Assembly (NCBI RefSeq): GCF_009909185.1
Contig: NZ_JAAAMV010000002.1
Span: 496,001 to 560,000 of the forward strand
Source: Paenibacillus glycinis
Lineage (GTDB): Bacteria > Bacillota > Bacilli > Paenibacillales > Paenibacillaceae
Length of the DNA: 64,000 bases
Direction of reading: 5' to 3'
The position numbers were made by a program, and so were the translations under genes. The notes under the pieces are model-generated. The model made no database searches. It saw only the letters and a program-made list of their open reading frames with translations, and had not been told where the DNA came from. Below, piece after piece: positions 44,913-54,875 of this stretch; within the stretch, counting starts at the first letter, position 1, and the number at the start of each line of letters is the position of its first letter.

Positions 44913-45191
44913 ATGCGTCTCTATACGGACGAGATCATTAATGCCGTTTGCCTCCATATGGCAGAACGCAGAGGCGTCTCGCCGACGGATGTCGAAGTTC
45001 AGCTGTCATGGGAGGAACAATACGGCTTTACCGCCGAAGTGTGGGTGAATGGCCGCAGTCAGTATTTGGTCGAAGCCAATTTGCTGGAAGCGATCGAGCA
45101 GTATCTCTACAAACAATATCAGATCCGCAAATTCCGTTCCCAGATCACGCTGGACGCGGACGAGGAATTTTGGGCGGACATCGAAGATTAA
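44913..45191 (+). CDS. yxcD: DUF2653 family protein YxcD
   Basis: 92 residues. The start MRLYTDEIINAVCLHMAERR and the central LSWEEQYGFTAEVWVNGRSQYL match the DUF2653/YxcD family of unknown function. Soluble, acidic at the C-terminus (DADEEFWADIED). It lies 2 bp behind the small membrane protein. Confidence 0.85.
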   Translation: MRLYTDEIINAVCLHMAERRGVSPTDVEVQLSWEEQYGFTAEVWVNGRSQYLVEANLLEAIEQYLYKQYQIRKFRSQITLDADEEFWADIED

Positions 45192-45206
45192 TGGATCGCG
45201 AATGAA

Positions 45207-45236
45207 GGGCGCAGCTTTGGGGCTGCCCCTTTTTTT
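45207..45236 (+). terminator. yxcD terminator
   Basis: GGGCGCAGC/GCTGCCCC stem with one bulge, then seven T residues. Confidence 0.8.
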
Positions 45237-45338
45237 GCGTTGCGAAACCATATTATCGAATTTTGTCGAATTATCGCAACCAGGACCCCTCTTCTGCGTC
45301 TAACGATATACGTCTGGAGAGGAGTGTTGTACACGCAT

Positions 45339-47264
45339 ATGCCAAACCGCATCAAATGGACCGCCACGCTTGCCGTTGTCCTGGCCTTTCAAGCCGGTTT
45401 GACGACGTTCGGCCTGTCGGAAGCGCACGCCGCCTCCGGCACCGCGAATTACCGCGTCTATCAGAACGATAAAGCCATCCGGGATTTCGCCGCCAGTTCA
45501 AGCGCGATCAGCTACGCCAAGTCGTTCGCCTATGCCCATGTCGAGAAAATCACCGGCCGCGCTTGGGTCTGGGACAATTGGCCGCGGTATAAAGTTTACG
45601 AGAACGGCGTCTCGTCCCCGGGCCGCGAATTCAAAACGCTGCAAGAAGCCGAGCAATTCGCCAAGAAAACCCGCTTCGCCCAGATCCGCGACTTGGAAGC
45701 TCCGGGTTTCGTTGAAAGCGTTTTTCCGAACTTTCGGATGTATCAGGGCGACAAATCGCTAGCCGCTTGGTCGTTCGCCACGCTCGCGGATGCCAAGCAA
45801 GCAGCCAAGTCGTTCGCCGGCGTGCACATCATGGATTTGTCCAGCAATCAATGGGTATGGGACAATATTACGGATGCCCAAGAAGCCGCGCAGCGCCAGA
45901 CTACCCCGAAGTACAGCGTGCTCAAGGACGGCGCGCCGATCGGCGGCAAGTCGTACGGCTTCCTGCTCGATGCCATTCGCGCCTCTGCCGGGATGGCGGG
46001 CAGCACGGTCGTCAATACGCTGACGAACCAGGTGGTACATAGCAATATTCCTGCGTTCGCGGTCACTCAATCGGGCAAGGCGCTCGGCTCCTACTTCAGC
46101 ATTTACAGCGCCATCGCGTATGCCAAGACCCTGTCCGGCGCGACCGTCGCGAAGGACGGCGCGACATGGTGGACGAACATGCCTTATTTGACCGTTTCTC
46201 AAGGGGACAAGCCCCTCAAGTCCTTCCATACCCGAAAGAGCGCTGTTCAATACGCCGCCCAGTTCAAGGATGCCGTCGTCAAAACGGCGGACGGCCGGTC
46301 GGTCTGGAGCAACGCGAAAAAGCTGCTGTATCTCGGCTGGAACGGCACCTCGAGCACGGCGACGGTGCTGGATCAGCTTGGCCGAACGCAGGGCTTGGAT
46401 ATCGATTCGCCGTCCTGGTTCGAGCTTGCGGACGCGAGCGGAACGATATCGGACGGTTCCGATCCCGCGCTCGTCGAAGCGCTTCGCCCGACCGGCATCA
46501 AGCTCACGCCGCTGGTCAGCAACCAGTTCGACAGCAAGCTGACCAGCGCGTTTCTGCGCAGCGCGGCGGCGAAGTCGAGATTCATCGCGAATCTGGTCGC
46601 CAAACTGTCCGCGCTGCGCGTCGCCGGCGTCAATGTCGATTTCGAAGGCCTCGCGGGCGGCGATCGCGCCTTGTACACGGAATTCATCCGGTCGCTGACG
46701 TCCGCCGCCCATAAAGCCGGACTCTCCGTGTCCGTGGACTTGCCGCGCGGCGACGTGCTGTGGGATGCGCAGACGGCTTACGATCAACAGGCGCTGGCAG
46801 GCATCGTCGACATGATCATGATGATGGCTTACGACCAGCACTGGGAAGGCGGCGACGACGCCGGCTCCGTCGCGGAGCTTGCATGGGTGGAGGAAGGCGT
46901 GAAGCAATTTCTGTCGTACGGGATTCCCCGCGGCAAGCTGATGCTCGGCATCCCGTTCTACGCGCGCGAATGGCGCATCGACGGCTCCGGCAAGCTGATC
47001 GACAGCCAAGCCCTCATCATGCGCAACCTCTCCGATCTGATCCAGACCACCGGGGCCAAAGGCGTCTTCGATTCCGTATCCGGCCAAATGAAATACACGT
47101 ATGGCGGTCACGACGGCTATACCCACGTATTCTGGGCGGAAACGCCGGAAACGGTGAAAGCGCGGCTCGCGATCGCCAAGAAATACGATTTGGCCGGGGT
47201 TGCCGCCTGGCGACTCGGCTTCGAGCAGGCCGATCTGTGGAACGCGATGCTGCTGCAGAAATAA
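45339..47264 (+). CDS. Secreted glycoside hydrolase family 18-like protein with six N-terminal repeats
   Basis: 641 residues. A signal peptide of about 31 residues ends at SEAHA|AS. Six repeats of about 45-48 residues follow, each Tyr/Phe-x-Val-Tyr...Ala-x-x-Tyr-Ala-Lys...Val-Trp-(D/S)-N. The catalytic TIM barrel (about 335-640) has the chitinase-like motif GVNVDFEG with the acid Glu, plus IVDMIMMMAYDQH and LMLGIPFYAREW, as in spore-lytic YaaH/YdhD/YvbX enzymes. It lacks LysM domains; the repeats may take their place in wall binding (inference). ATG 45339 lies 14 bases past GGAGAGGAG; TTG 45327 is an alternative start. Confidence 0.88.
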   Translation: MPNRIKWTATLAVVLAFQAGLTTFGLSEAHAASGTANYRVYQNDKAIRDFAASSSAISYAKSFAYAHVEKITGRAWVWDNWPRYKVYENGVSSPGREFKTLQEAEQFAKKTRFAQIRDLEAPGFVESVFPNFRMYQGDKSLAAWSFATLADAKQAAKSFAGVHIMDLSSNQWVWDNITDAQEAAQRQTTPKYSVLKDGAPIGGKSYGFLLDAIRASAGMAGSTVVNTLTNQVVHSNIPAFAVTQSGKALGSYFSIYSAIAYAKTLSGATVAKDGATWWTNMPYLTVSQGDKPLKSFHTRKSAVQYAAQFKDAVVKTADGRSVWSNAKKLLYLGWNGTSSTATVLDQLGRTQGLDIDSPSWFELADASGTISDGSDPALVEALRPTGIKLTPLVSNQFDSKLTSAFLRSAAAKSRFIANLVAKLSALRVAGVNVDFEGLAGGDRALYTEFIRSLTSAAHKAGLSVSVDLPRGDVLWDAQTAYDQQALAGIVDMIMMMAYDQHWEGGDDAGSVAELAWVEEGVKQFLSYGIPRGKLMLGIPFYAREWRIDGSGKLIDSQALIMRNLSDLIQTTGAKGVFDSVSGQMKYTYGGHDGYTHVFWAETPETVKARLAIAKKYDLAGVAAWRLGFEQADLWNAMLLQK

Positions 47265-47360
47265 CGGCGGCGCGGACGAGTGGTGTTGGGGCAATCGAAT
47301 GTGGTATGATGTGAGCACGAGGTACTGTAACTCATTTCATAACAGTTAGGAGAATGCGCC

Positions 47361-47708
47361 ATGTCGCAACACTACAAAGAAATTACGTCCATCGAAGATT
47401 GGAACGCCGCGCTGGAAGGCTCCGCCTCCCGCCCGCTGCTTGTCTTCAAGCACAGCACGACCTGCCCGGTGAGCGCGAACGCGTTCAGCGAGTTCTCGAA
47501 CTATCTGAACAGCGACGCGGCATCCGCCGACACGGACTACGTGCTCGTGAAAGTCATCGAGTCCCGTCCCGTCTCCAACCAAATCGCCGAGGACGTCTCC
47601 GTCAAGCATGAATCGCCGCAGGTCATTCTCGTGAAAGACAAGGCGAAATATTGGACGGCGTCGCACTGGTCCATTACGGAAGCGCATATGAATGCGGTCA
47701 TGAATTAA
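47361..47708 (+). CDS. ytxJ: Bacillithiol-system redox protein YtxJ
   Basis: 115 residues, thioredoxin-like fold with a monothiol TCPVS motif (Cys near residue 35) and the cis-Pro in HESPQVILV. YtxJ-type proteins are proposed monothiol bacilliredoxins that remove bacillithiol from proteins, which implies that this organism makes bacillithiol. TTAGGAG precedes ATG 47361. It is convergent with the GGDEF-EAL gene. Confidence 0.92.
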   Translation: MSQHYKEITSIEDWNAALEGSASRPLLVFKHSTTCPVSANAFSEFSNYLNSDAASADTDYVLVKVIESRPVSNQIAEDVSVKHESPQVILVKDKAKYWTASHWSITEAHMNAVMN

Positions 47709-47728
47709 CCTCCTCCTACAAAGACAAG

Positions 47729-47773
47729 GAAGCCCCGGGCAAGCGTAATCGATACGCTTCGGCCCGGGGCTTC
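47729..47773. terminator. Bidirectional terminator ytxJ / GGDEF-EAL
   Basis: GAAGCCCCGGGC/GCCCGGGGCTTC 12-bp perfect stem with an inner AAGCG/CGCTT stem; TTTCG on the right. Confidence 0.8.
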
Positions 47774-47783
47774 TTTCGTTCCG

Positions 47784-50225
47784 TCAGGAGGTGATCTTCG
47801 TTATCGCGGGCGTTTCCTTCAGCCTCGCTTGCATGCGCTCCGCCGACAGCGGCTTGTCGATGTAATAGCCCTGGCCTTTGTCGCAGCCCATCTCCCGAAG
47901 CCATGCCATCTGCTGTTCCGACTCGATCCCTTCGGCGACGACCGTGATGCCGAGATGATGCGTCATCGTGATCATCGCGGCAACGACGGCGCGCACCGAG
48001 CGCTCCTCGACCATCTCAGCGACGAACGACTTGTCGATCTTGATCATGGAAATCGGCAGCTGCCGCAGCAGGCTCAAGGAGGAATAGCCCGTCCCGAAGT
48101 CGTCGATCGATATGCCGATGCCCATCGCCGCCAGCTCGTCGAGCAGCTTGAGCGTAAACATCAGCTTATCGATGACGACGCTCTCGGTGATCTCGATGCA
48201 CAGCTTCGCCGGATTCAATCCGGTCGAATGCAAGATGCCCTTGACGATGTCGACGAAATCCGGCTGCTTGAACTGCTTGGCGGACACGTTCACCGATATC
48301 GTCAGCGACGTCCGGCCCGCGCGCTCCCATCGCTTCGCTTCCCGGCAGGCTTCCTCGAGCACCCACTGCCCCAGCTTCAGAATAAGCCCCGTTTGTTCCG
48401 CCAGCGGGATAAAATCGGCCGGGGATACGATGCCGTATTCCTTGGAATTCCAGCGGACCAGCGCCTCCGCTCCGATCGTCGCCCCGCTTTCGATATCGAT
48501 CTGCGGCTGGTACGCCACGTAAAATTCGTTCTCGTCGAAGGCCCGGCGCAGGCTCGCTTCCATGTCGACCATCCGTTGGATGGAGGCGTTCAGCTCCTTC
48601 GAGAAGAAGCGGTACTGGCTGCCTCCGCTTGATTTGGCGTGGTACATGGCGATATCCGAGTTCTTGATGATGGCGTCCGCCGTCACGCCGTCGCCGGGAA
48701 AGAGGCTGATGCCGACGCTCGCGGTTATGTAATACTCGGCCCCCAGCAATAAGACGGGCGACTCGAGCGCATGCTGCAATTTCTCGGCGATTCGAATGAT
48801 TTCGTCGTATTCCGCGGCGCCCCGCACGAGAATCATGAATTCGTCGCCCCCCGCCCTGGCGAGGAGCGCTCCTTCGTCCAAGCATTCGCGAAACCGGGCC
48901 GCGATGATCTTAAGAACGTCGTCCCCGCATTGGTGGCCGAGCGTATCGTTGATCAGCTTAAACCGGTCCAGATCGACGAGCAGCACGGCATCGAACGTGG
49001 TCGCGCCGGATTTGGCCGCCAGCGCTTCATCCAGGGCCTTCTTGAAGGCCGACCGATTGCGCAAGCCCGTCAACACGTCGTGATGCGCCAAATAATCCGT
49101 TTGCCGCTCGATGTCCTTGCGCTGCGTAATGTCGCGTATGATGGCGAGGCCGTAGGGCACTCCGTTCTCCGCCATCATCTCCATGTCGAGCAGGACGCTG
49201 ATCGGCTGCCCGTCCTTCCCGCGCATGGCCATCTCCTTGCCCTGCCAGCTGATGTTCGGAAAGCGCGGCAGGTACATATCGCGGAACAGCTCGCGGTCCT
49301 CGGGGGTGAAGAACGATTCCAGCGCATGGACGCGCCGCCCTTCCTCGCCGATGCCGAACAATTCCTTCGCTTTGGGATTGGCCTCCCGAATCCGCGCCTC
49401 GCCGTCGAGGATCAATATCGGCGCCGGCGACATACGGAACAACGCCTCGTACCTGCGGATCGGCCGCGGCAGAAAATCGGCGTCGATCATCATGAGGCCG
49501 ATCGACAATCCCCATGCCAGGCCGGGAAGCAGCGTGTAGGTCGACGGCAGGAAAGCATGCAGCCGCACGAAGGCGCCGATGCCCGCGGTCGCGGCGGAAG
49601 TGCCCAGGAAGATGAGATCCGTTCGGATCAGAATCAGAAATCGGTTCCTGTCGAATCGCGCGTCCGAACGGCGCCAAGCCCGATAGGCCAGCGAGGCGTT
49701 CAGCAGCGAGAAGAAGACGATGACCAGCAAGTACGCGTCGAGCGCCCGGCTTGGCTCTTCCCATGTCCAAGGACCGTCTGCATCGACGCGGACGATGAAG
49801 TAGGCAGATCCGTGCAGGGCAAGCTGCGCCAGGTAGGCCGCCGCCGGCAGCAATCCCGCGGCGATGACGGCAGCCATGGGGATGCGATGGTACTTGCGCG
49901 TGATCATCGCGTGCAGGCATACGCTCGCGCCGCCCGAGAGCAGCGCCAGCGGATACTTAAGAGCGGCCGTCAACATCGGAACATGCGCGTGCGGAACGAT
50001 CAGCTGGGCGAAATCGACGACAAACAGCGCGAGCAGCAGCAGCATGACGAAACTGGCCGTCCGATTCTCCCATCCGGCGGGATTTCTGCGGTAAATCACG
50101 ACCGATGCGTAAAACAGGAACAAAATCGGCGCCAACATGAGAAGGAGATGCCCGGCGAAAACGATAAGTTCACCCCCTGCCGCTATCGAATGTATAACCA
50201 AAGTCCTACGCGAAATTTGTCGCAA
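47784..50225 (-). CDS. Membrane GGDEF-EAL protein (c-di-GMP turnover)
   Basis: 813 residues. About seven membrane segments fill residues 20-250, then a PAS domain (about 258-375), GGDEF (AGGDEF at 458-463) and EAL (EALVRW from 587, DDFGTGYSS later). Both catalytic motifs are intact, so it may both make and degrade c-di-GMP, with the membrane and PAS parts as sensors. The TTG at 50225 has GAAGG six bases upstream; no better ATG exists until residue 30, so the exact start is uncertain. A TTGAAA/TATAAT promoter lies upstream. Confidence 0.9.
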   Translation of the reverse strand: MRQISRRTLVIHSIAAGGELIVFAGHLLLMLAPILFLFYASVVIYRRNPAGWENRTASFVMLLLLALFVVDFAQLIVPHAHVPMLTAALKYPLALLSGGASVCLHAMITRKYHRIPMAAVIAAGLLPAAAYLAQLALHGSAYFIVRVDADGPWTWEEPSRALDAYLLVIVFFSLLNASLAYRAWRRSDARFDRNRFLILIRTDLIFLGTSAATAGIGAFVRLHAFLPSTYTLLPGLAWGLSIGLMMIDADFLPRPIRRYEALFRMSPAPILILDGEARIREANPKAKELFGIGEEGRRVHALESFFTPEDRELFRDMYLPRFPNISWQGKEMAMRGKDGQPISVLLDMEMMAENGVPYGLAIIRDITQRKDIERQTDYLAHHDVLTGLRNRSAFKKALDEALAAKSGATTFDAVLLVDLDRFKLINDTLGHQCGDDVLKIIAARFRECLDEGALLARAGGDEFMILVRGAAEYDEIIRIAEKLQHALESPVLLLGAEYYITASVGISLFPGDGVTADAIIKNSDIAMYHAKSSGGSQYRFFSKELNASIQRMVDMEASLRRAFDENEFYVAYQPQIDIESGATIGAEALVRWNSKEYGIVSPADFIPLAEQTGLILKLGQWVLEEACREAKRWERAGRTSLTISVNVSAKQFKQPDFVDIVKGILHSTGLNPAKLCIEITESVVIDKLMFTLKLLDELAAMGIGISIDDFGTGYSSLSLLRQLPISMIKIDKSFVAEMVEERSVRAVVAAMITMTHHLGITVVAEGIESEQQMAWLREMGCDKGQGYYIDKPLSAERMQARLKETPAITKITS

Positions 50226-50243
50226 TCAATACCTTCGAGCTAA

Positions 50244-50271
50244 ATTATACCTGTTATTCGCCGCTTTTCAA
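50244..50271 (-). promoter_or_regulatory. GGDEF-EAL gene promoter
   Basis: -35 TTGAAA (50271-50266), 16-bp spacer, perfect -10 TATAAT (50249-50244) on the minus strand. Confidence 0.65.
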
Positions 50272-50480
50272 TGCAAGTTTGAAGAATTTAACTAGTCTTA
50301 ATGACCTAATTGCATCAACATCCTACTAAATTGGGAATTTAGGGAAATCACACCGCCGACTTACGTCAAATTTCGACAACGGAAACGATCGGCGATGGCG
50401 AATATCGCGATAGGAAGCGGCGCGGCGGACGGCATCCTTGCCGTGCTGCCGCAGCCGTTCCCGCAAGAAAAAGCGACGGA

Positions 50481-51788
50481 CTAGCCATGCAGCAGCCGCG
50501 CAAGCTCGTCGGCCGACGATGCCGTCGCTTCGCAGGCGAACTTTATCGTCCTTGAGGGGCGGGATGCGCTCTCTGCGCGCCGCGAAGAGCAGCGCTCGCG
50601 TGCGCTCGAGCTCGTGGCCAGCGCATCCGGCGCCATATCGAACTCGGCGGCGAGCCGGTCCAGGTCCGCTTCGATCAGGTTCGGGACGCTGGCCCCATGG
50701 AAATTGCCCGCGTCCGTGACGTTATATACCCGCCAGTATCGCTCCCCCGGGCCGACGCCGGCCGCATCGATGATTTCCTCCGGCGACCAGACGTAGTATC
50801 TTCCCTCCTCGCCTTCCGAGTCCGCGTCTTCCGCGGCGTAAAACCCGCCTTCGGCGTCCGTCATCTCGCGCGGGACGTAGGCGAATATCCGCTCCGCCGT
50901 CGTCCGGTAGACCGGTTGGTTCGTCAGCTGGCAGGCTTCCAGGTACGCCATGGCGAGCAGCGCGTTATCGTAAAGCATTTTCTCGAAATGAGGCACGCGC
51001 CATTCGGCATCGGCGGAATACCGCGCAAAGCCGAAGCCGATATGATCGTGAATGCCGCCGCGCGCCATGCCCGCAAGCGTCATTTCCGCCATGTACTGCG
51101 CGAGCGGCTCGTCGAACCGCCGCGAATACGCCATCAGAAACGATAATTGATGCGGATTCGGGAATTTCGGCGCGCCGCCGAATCCGCCGTTCACCTGGTC
51201 GAACAGCCGCTCCAACCGATCGTACGCTTGTCCCGCAAGCGAGATATCCCACTCGCCCGGTTGGCGGGCCAGCATGGGTTCGTTCAGCTGCTCCATGACC
51301 TGGCCGCCGATCACGAGCACGTCGCCGATGTCGTCGCGCCACCGAACGGCCATTTGACCGAGGATGTCCATCAGGCCGTAACGGCCCATCTGCCGCTCCT
51401 TCGGAAAATACGTGCCCGCGAAGAACGGCTTCTTGTCCGGGGTCAGCAGCAGCGTAAGCGGCCAACCGCCCTGCCCGGTCATCGCCTGGCAGACGGCCAT
51501 GAACAGATGGTCGAGATCCGGACGTTCCTCCCGGTCGACCAGGATCGCGACGAACGCCCGGTTCAGGAGCTCCGCGACCTCTTCGTCCGCGAACGACTCC
51601 CGCTCCATGACGTGGCAAGCGTGGCAGGTACCGTAGCCGATCGAGAGAAAGGCGGTCTTGTCATCGCGCTTCGCTTTATCGAACGCTTCCTCTCCCCACA
51701 AATGCCAATCGACCGGATTGTGCGCATGCTGCAGCAAATACGGCGATTTCTCGGCGCTCAACCGATTGGGCTTGCGGTTCGTTGCCAC
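50481..51788 (-). pseudogene. YyaL-type thioredoxin-domain protein with internal deletion and frameshift
   Basis: The family is about 690 residues; only 435 codons remain. Residues 1-388 are normal: [14 protein letters not shown], the thioredoxin-like [36 protein letters not shown] and [13 protein letters not shown]. Near 50613-50618 one base is lost: the next frame carries [24 protein letters not shown], which is the expected continuation. At about 50536-50546 this is joined directly to [17 protein letters not shown], the C-terminal end of the family, in the original frame. About 250 residues are missing. A truncated product could still fold. GTG 51788 has a weak ribosome site. Confidence 0.85.
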
Positions 51789-51803
51789 TCAGCCACCCCG
51801 CTC

Positions 51804-52616
51804 TCAGGCAAAGATCATGTTTTTCCCGTAGAAAATTTCGTCCATTTCCCATTTGACGCTTTTCTCGATTTCCTGCTGCTCTTCCTTGCTCAGCGTATCC
51901 TTCGCGTACCCGAACAGATAGTTGTTCAGATCGAATTCGCGCAGCTTGCATTTGGTATGAAAAATATTTTCCTGATACACGTTCACGTCGATCATGTGGT
52001 ACATAGCTTGAATCTCGGTCGGGATGTAGTTTTGGATGGAGCTGATCTCATGGTCGATGAACAGCTTATGCCCGCTGATGTCGCGCGTGAACCCCCGGAC
52101 CCGGTAATCCATCGTCATGATGTCGGTATCGAAGGAGCGTATGAGGTAGTTCAGCGCCTTGAGCGGGGAGATCTCGCCGCAGGTGGAGACATCGATATCG
52201 GCCCGGAAGGTGCTGATGCCCTCGTCCGGGTGATATTCGGGATACGTGTGCACGGTGATGTGGCTGGTGTTCAAATGCATCACGACCGCACCCGGCAGCG
52301 GACCGGGCGACTCCTCGAACGATTCATGCGGCGCTTGCTCGATCGGTCCTTCCGAGACCAGCATGGTCACGCTCGCGCCCTGCGGCTCGTAATCCTGCTT
52401 GGCGATGTTCAGCACGTGCGCGCCGATGATGTCGGCGACCGCATTCAGGATGGCGGTCAAGCGGTCCGCGTTGTATTGTTGGTCGATGTAGGCGATGTAC
52501 GCTTCGCGCTCTTCCTTGGTCTTCGTGTAGCAGATATCGTACATGTTGAAGCTGAGCGACTTGGTCAAATTGTTGAAGCCATGCAGGGTGACGCGCTGCT
52601 CCGACGTCAATTTCAT
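51804..52616 (-). CDS. speD: S-adenosylmethionine decarboxylase, E. coli-like class (SpeD)
   Basis: 270 residues. A pyruvoyl enzyme that supplies aminopropyl groups for spermidine synthesis. Self-cleavage occurs before S118 in [37 protein letters not shown] and [14 protein letters not shown] are signatures of the long class seen in E. coli (264 aa), not of the 126-residue SpeH of B. subtilis. GGAGGG lies six bases before ATG 52616. No speE is adjacent. The decayed yyaL is 15 bp downstream, suggesting a former operon. Confidence 0.95.
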   Translation of the reverse strand: MKLTSEQRVTLHGFNNLTKSLSFNMYDICYTKTKEEREAYIAYIDQQYNADRLTAILNAVADIIGAHVLNIAKQDYEPQGASVTMLVSEGPIEQAPHESFEESPGPLPGAVVMHLNTSHITVHTYPEYHPDEGISTFRADIDVSTCGEISPLKALNYLIRSFDTDIMTMDYRVRGFTRDISGHKLFIDHEISSIQNYIPTEIQAMYHMIDVNVYQENIFHTKCKLREFDLNNYLFGYAKDTLSKEEQQEIEKSVKWEMDEIFYGKNMIFA

Positions 52617-52850
52617 CCGTATCCCTCCAAAGTACCGCGCTTCGCGCGAAGTATCGTGCCGGCTGCACATAGGTTGCTACGCCGGTTGCGGTTCTATGCC
52701 ATAATTCGACATCCCACAACCTATTTACCCGATCCGCTTCGTCCTAACCCCCTCGTAACGTCCGGCCGGCAGCCGTCTTCGTTTCGACCGCGACCGCAAC
52801 TTCAAGGGGCTTTCCCTCGTCTAACCTTTTAACAACATTTAGGAGGAACT

Positions 52851-54551
52851 ATGTCACACTCATTTTTTCGCCGGTTTCCGCGCTTGTTACGAATCCATTG
52901 TCTCCTGCTCGCCCTGCTCTTCGCTCAATCGGCTTATATGCCGCCTGATGCGAACGCCGCTTCCGGCGCCGCGCCGGCGAATCAAGAAATCGCCATCTAC
53001 CTCGAAGGCGGACAGCTCGCCGCCGATGTCCCTCCCTATATCGTACCGAAGCTGAACATCACGATGGTGCCCCTCCGCGTGATCAGCGAAGGGCTCGGCG
53101 CCGTCGTCGATTGGAATCAGCGGACGCGCTCCGTCGCCATTCAACGATCGGGCACCTTTATTGCGCTGCAGAGCGGTCAGAGCTCCGCCGTCGTCGACGG
53201 TCGGCAGGTCAAGCTGGACGGCTCCGTTCAAATCATCTCGGGCAGAGCGATGGTCCCGCTGCGATTCGTGGGCGAGTCCCTCGGGCTGACGGTGAATTGG
53301 GATCCCGCGCTCCGAACGATCTCTCTCTTCGAGACCGACGCTTCCGCTCCCGGCTCCGATCCGGGCACCGATCCCGGAACCGACCCTGGGACCGATCCAA
53401 GTACGGACCCCGGAACCGGAACCGATCCCGGATCCGGACACGAACCCGACTCCGGCTCGCTCCGAGGCGCCTGGATCTCGACGGTGTACAATTTGGACTG
53501 GCCCAGCGCGCAGTCCGCGGGGAACGCCGACAAACAAAAGGCGGAATTCGTTAAGCTCCTGGATGATCTGCAGGGCATGGGAATGAACGCCGTATTCGTG
53601 CAGGTGCGGGCGGCCGGCGATGCTTTCTACGCGTCCTCGCTCGTGCCGTGGTCGAGCTATTTGACGGGCACGCAGGGCAAGGCGCCGACGTACGATCCGC
53701 TTGCGTTCATGATCGAGGAGACGCATAAGCGCGGGATGCAATTCCATGCTTGGTTCAACCCGTTCCGAGCCGGCCTCGATGCCAAGACCGACAAGCTCGC
53801 GCCGAACCAGGTCATCGTGCAGCACCCGGAGTGGATCGTCTACTCGGGCGGAAAACCGTATCTCAATCCCGGCATTCCCGCCGCGCGCCAGCATATTATC
53901 GACACGATCATGGAGGTCGTTCGCGGATACGACATCGACGGCGTCCACTTGGACGATTATTTCTATCCGTCCAGCGGCGACTTCCCGGATTCGGCTTCCT
54001 TCACGGCCAATAATCCGCTGATCCTGTCCGTGGCGGATTGGCGGCGCGCCAACGTGAACGCGCTCGTCAGCCAGCTGGGAATCTCGATCCATGCCGTCAA
54101 GCCGGCCGTCCGGTTCGGCATCAGTCCGTTCGGCGTATGGCGCAACAGCAACGTCGATCCCACCGGCTCGCCTACCCGCGCGGGCGTAACCGACTACGAT
54201 AACATGTATGCCGACGTCCGGACCTGGATCAAGAACGAATGGATCGATTACGTCGCGCCTCAGCTCTACTGGAGCTTCGATACGATCGCGGCGCCTTACG
54301 GCAAGCTGGTGGACTGGTGGTCGAACGAGGTGAAGGGCACCGACGTCGACCTCTACATCGGCCACTCGCCTTACAAACTGGGCACCGCGGAGATCGGTTG
54401 GCAGTCGTCGAACGAAATCATCCATCAGTTGGACTACAACAATACCCATGCGGAAGTGGACGGCGACATCTTCTTCAGCGCCAAAGATTTGCGCGGCAAT
54501 CCGCTCGGCATCGCCGACGCGCTCCGCGGCTACTACGCGGCCGGCAAGTAA
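52851..54551 (+). CDS. Secreted GHL10 (DUF187) glycosidase-like protein with copper-amine-oxidase-like N-terminal domain
   Basis: 566 residues. A signal peptide of about 37 residues is followed by a domain of the Cu-amine-oxidase-N type (two PLR-containing halves: VPLRVISEGLGAVVDWN and VPLRFVGESLGLTVNWD), a Pro/Gly/Asp/Thr linker with DPGTDPGTDP repeats, and a GHL10 TIM barrel (about 205-560: RGAWISTVYNLDWPS, FVQVRAAGDAFY, HAWFNPFRAG, GVHLDDYFYP, YVAPQLYWSF). It probably acts on wall glycans, with the first domain binding peptidoglycan; the substrate is not known. AGGAGG precedes the ATG. Confidence 0.92.
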   Translation: MSHSFFRRFPRLLRIHCLLLALLFAQSAYMPPDANAASGAAPANQEIAIYLEGGQLAADVPPYIVPKLNITMVPLRVISEGLGAVVDWNQRTRSVAIQRSGTFIALQSGQSSAVVDGRQVKLDGSVQIISGRAMVPLRFVGESLGLTVNWDPALRTISLFETDASAPGSDPGTDPGTDPGTDPSTDPGTGTDPGSGHEPDSGSLRGAWISTVYNLDWPSAQSAGNADKQKAEFVKLLDDLQGMGMNAVFVQVRAAGDAFYASSLVPWSSYLTGTQGKAPTYDPLAFMIEETHKRGMQFHAWFNPFRAGLDAKTDKLAPNQVIVQHPEWIVYSGGKPYLNPGIPAARQHIIDTIMEVVRGYDIDGVHLDDYFYPSSGDFPDSASFTANNPLILSVADWRRANVNALVSQLGISIHAVKPAVRFGISPFGVWRNSNVDPTGSPTRAGVTDYDNMYADVRTWIKNEWIDYVAPQLYWSFDTIAAPYGKLVDWWSNEVKGTDVDLYIGHSPYKLGTAEIGWQSSNEIIHQLDYNNTHAEVDGDIFFSAKDLRGNPLGIADALRGYYAAGK

Positions 54552-54579
54552 CCGGCCTGGCGGACGCAAGAACAGCACG

Positions 54580-54624
54580 AATAAGCCCCGGAGACCATCG
54601 GACCGATGGTTTCCGGGGCTTATT
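54580..54624. terminator. Bidirectional 21-bp terminator
   Basis: AATAAGCCCCGGAGACCATCG pairs with the complement at 54604-54624 with one G-T mismatch, three-base loop. Confidence 0.85.
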
Positions 54625-54663
54625 GCGCGCGTGCGCGTGTTCAGGATCGAGCCGGCCGACGGC

Positions 54664-54875
54664 CGTTTCTCGATCCGGTAAGCCGTTCGCATGTCGCGAT
54701 TTCGGCATTGATCCGGCTCAGCCGCTCGTATGCCGCTGCAGGTATTGATCCGGCCCAGCCGTGCGCACCTCGTTATCCGGCTTTCGTCCGGCTCCGCCGC
54801 TCGTACCACAATACGGCGTTGATCCGGCTCAACCGCCCGTATGCCGCTGTCCGGCGTTGATCTCGCTCAGCCATC
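54664..54875. repeat. Degenerate 37-38-bp tandem repeats
   Basis: About six units. Cores TTGATCCGGCTCAGCCG start at about 54667, 54704, 54741, 54779, 54815 and 54853. The last two units include the final 15 codons and the stop of the dehalogenase-like gene. Confidence 0.75.

Noticed and set aside
50410-50462. Terminator downstream of the decayed yyaL gene
   Set aside because: A GC-rich hairpin is visible, but no T-run follows on the minus strand.
54664-54875. CRISPR-like array
   Set aside because: Units are directly adjacent and all diverged, with no unique spacers and no cas genes nearby.
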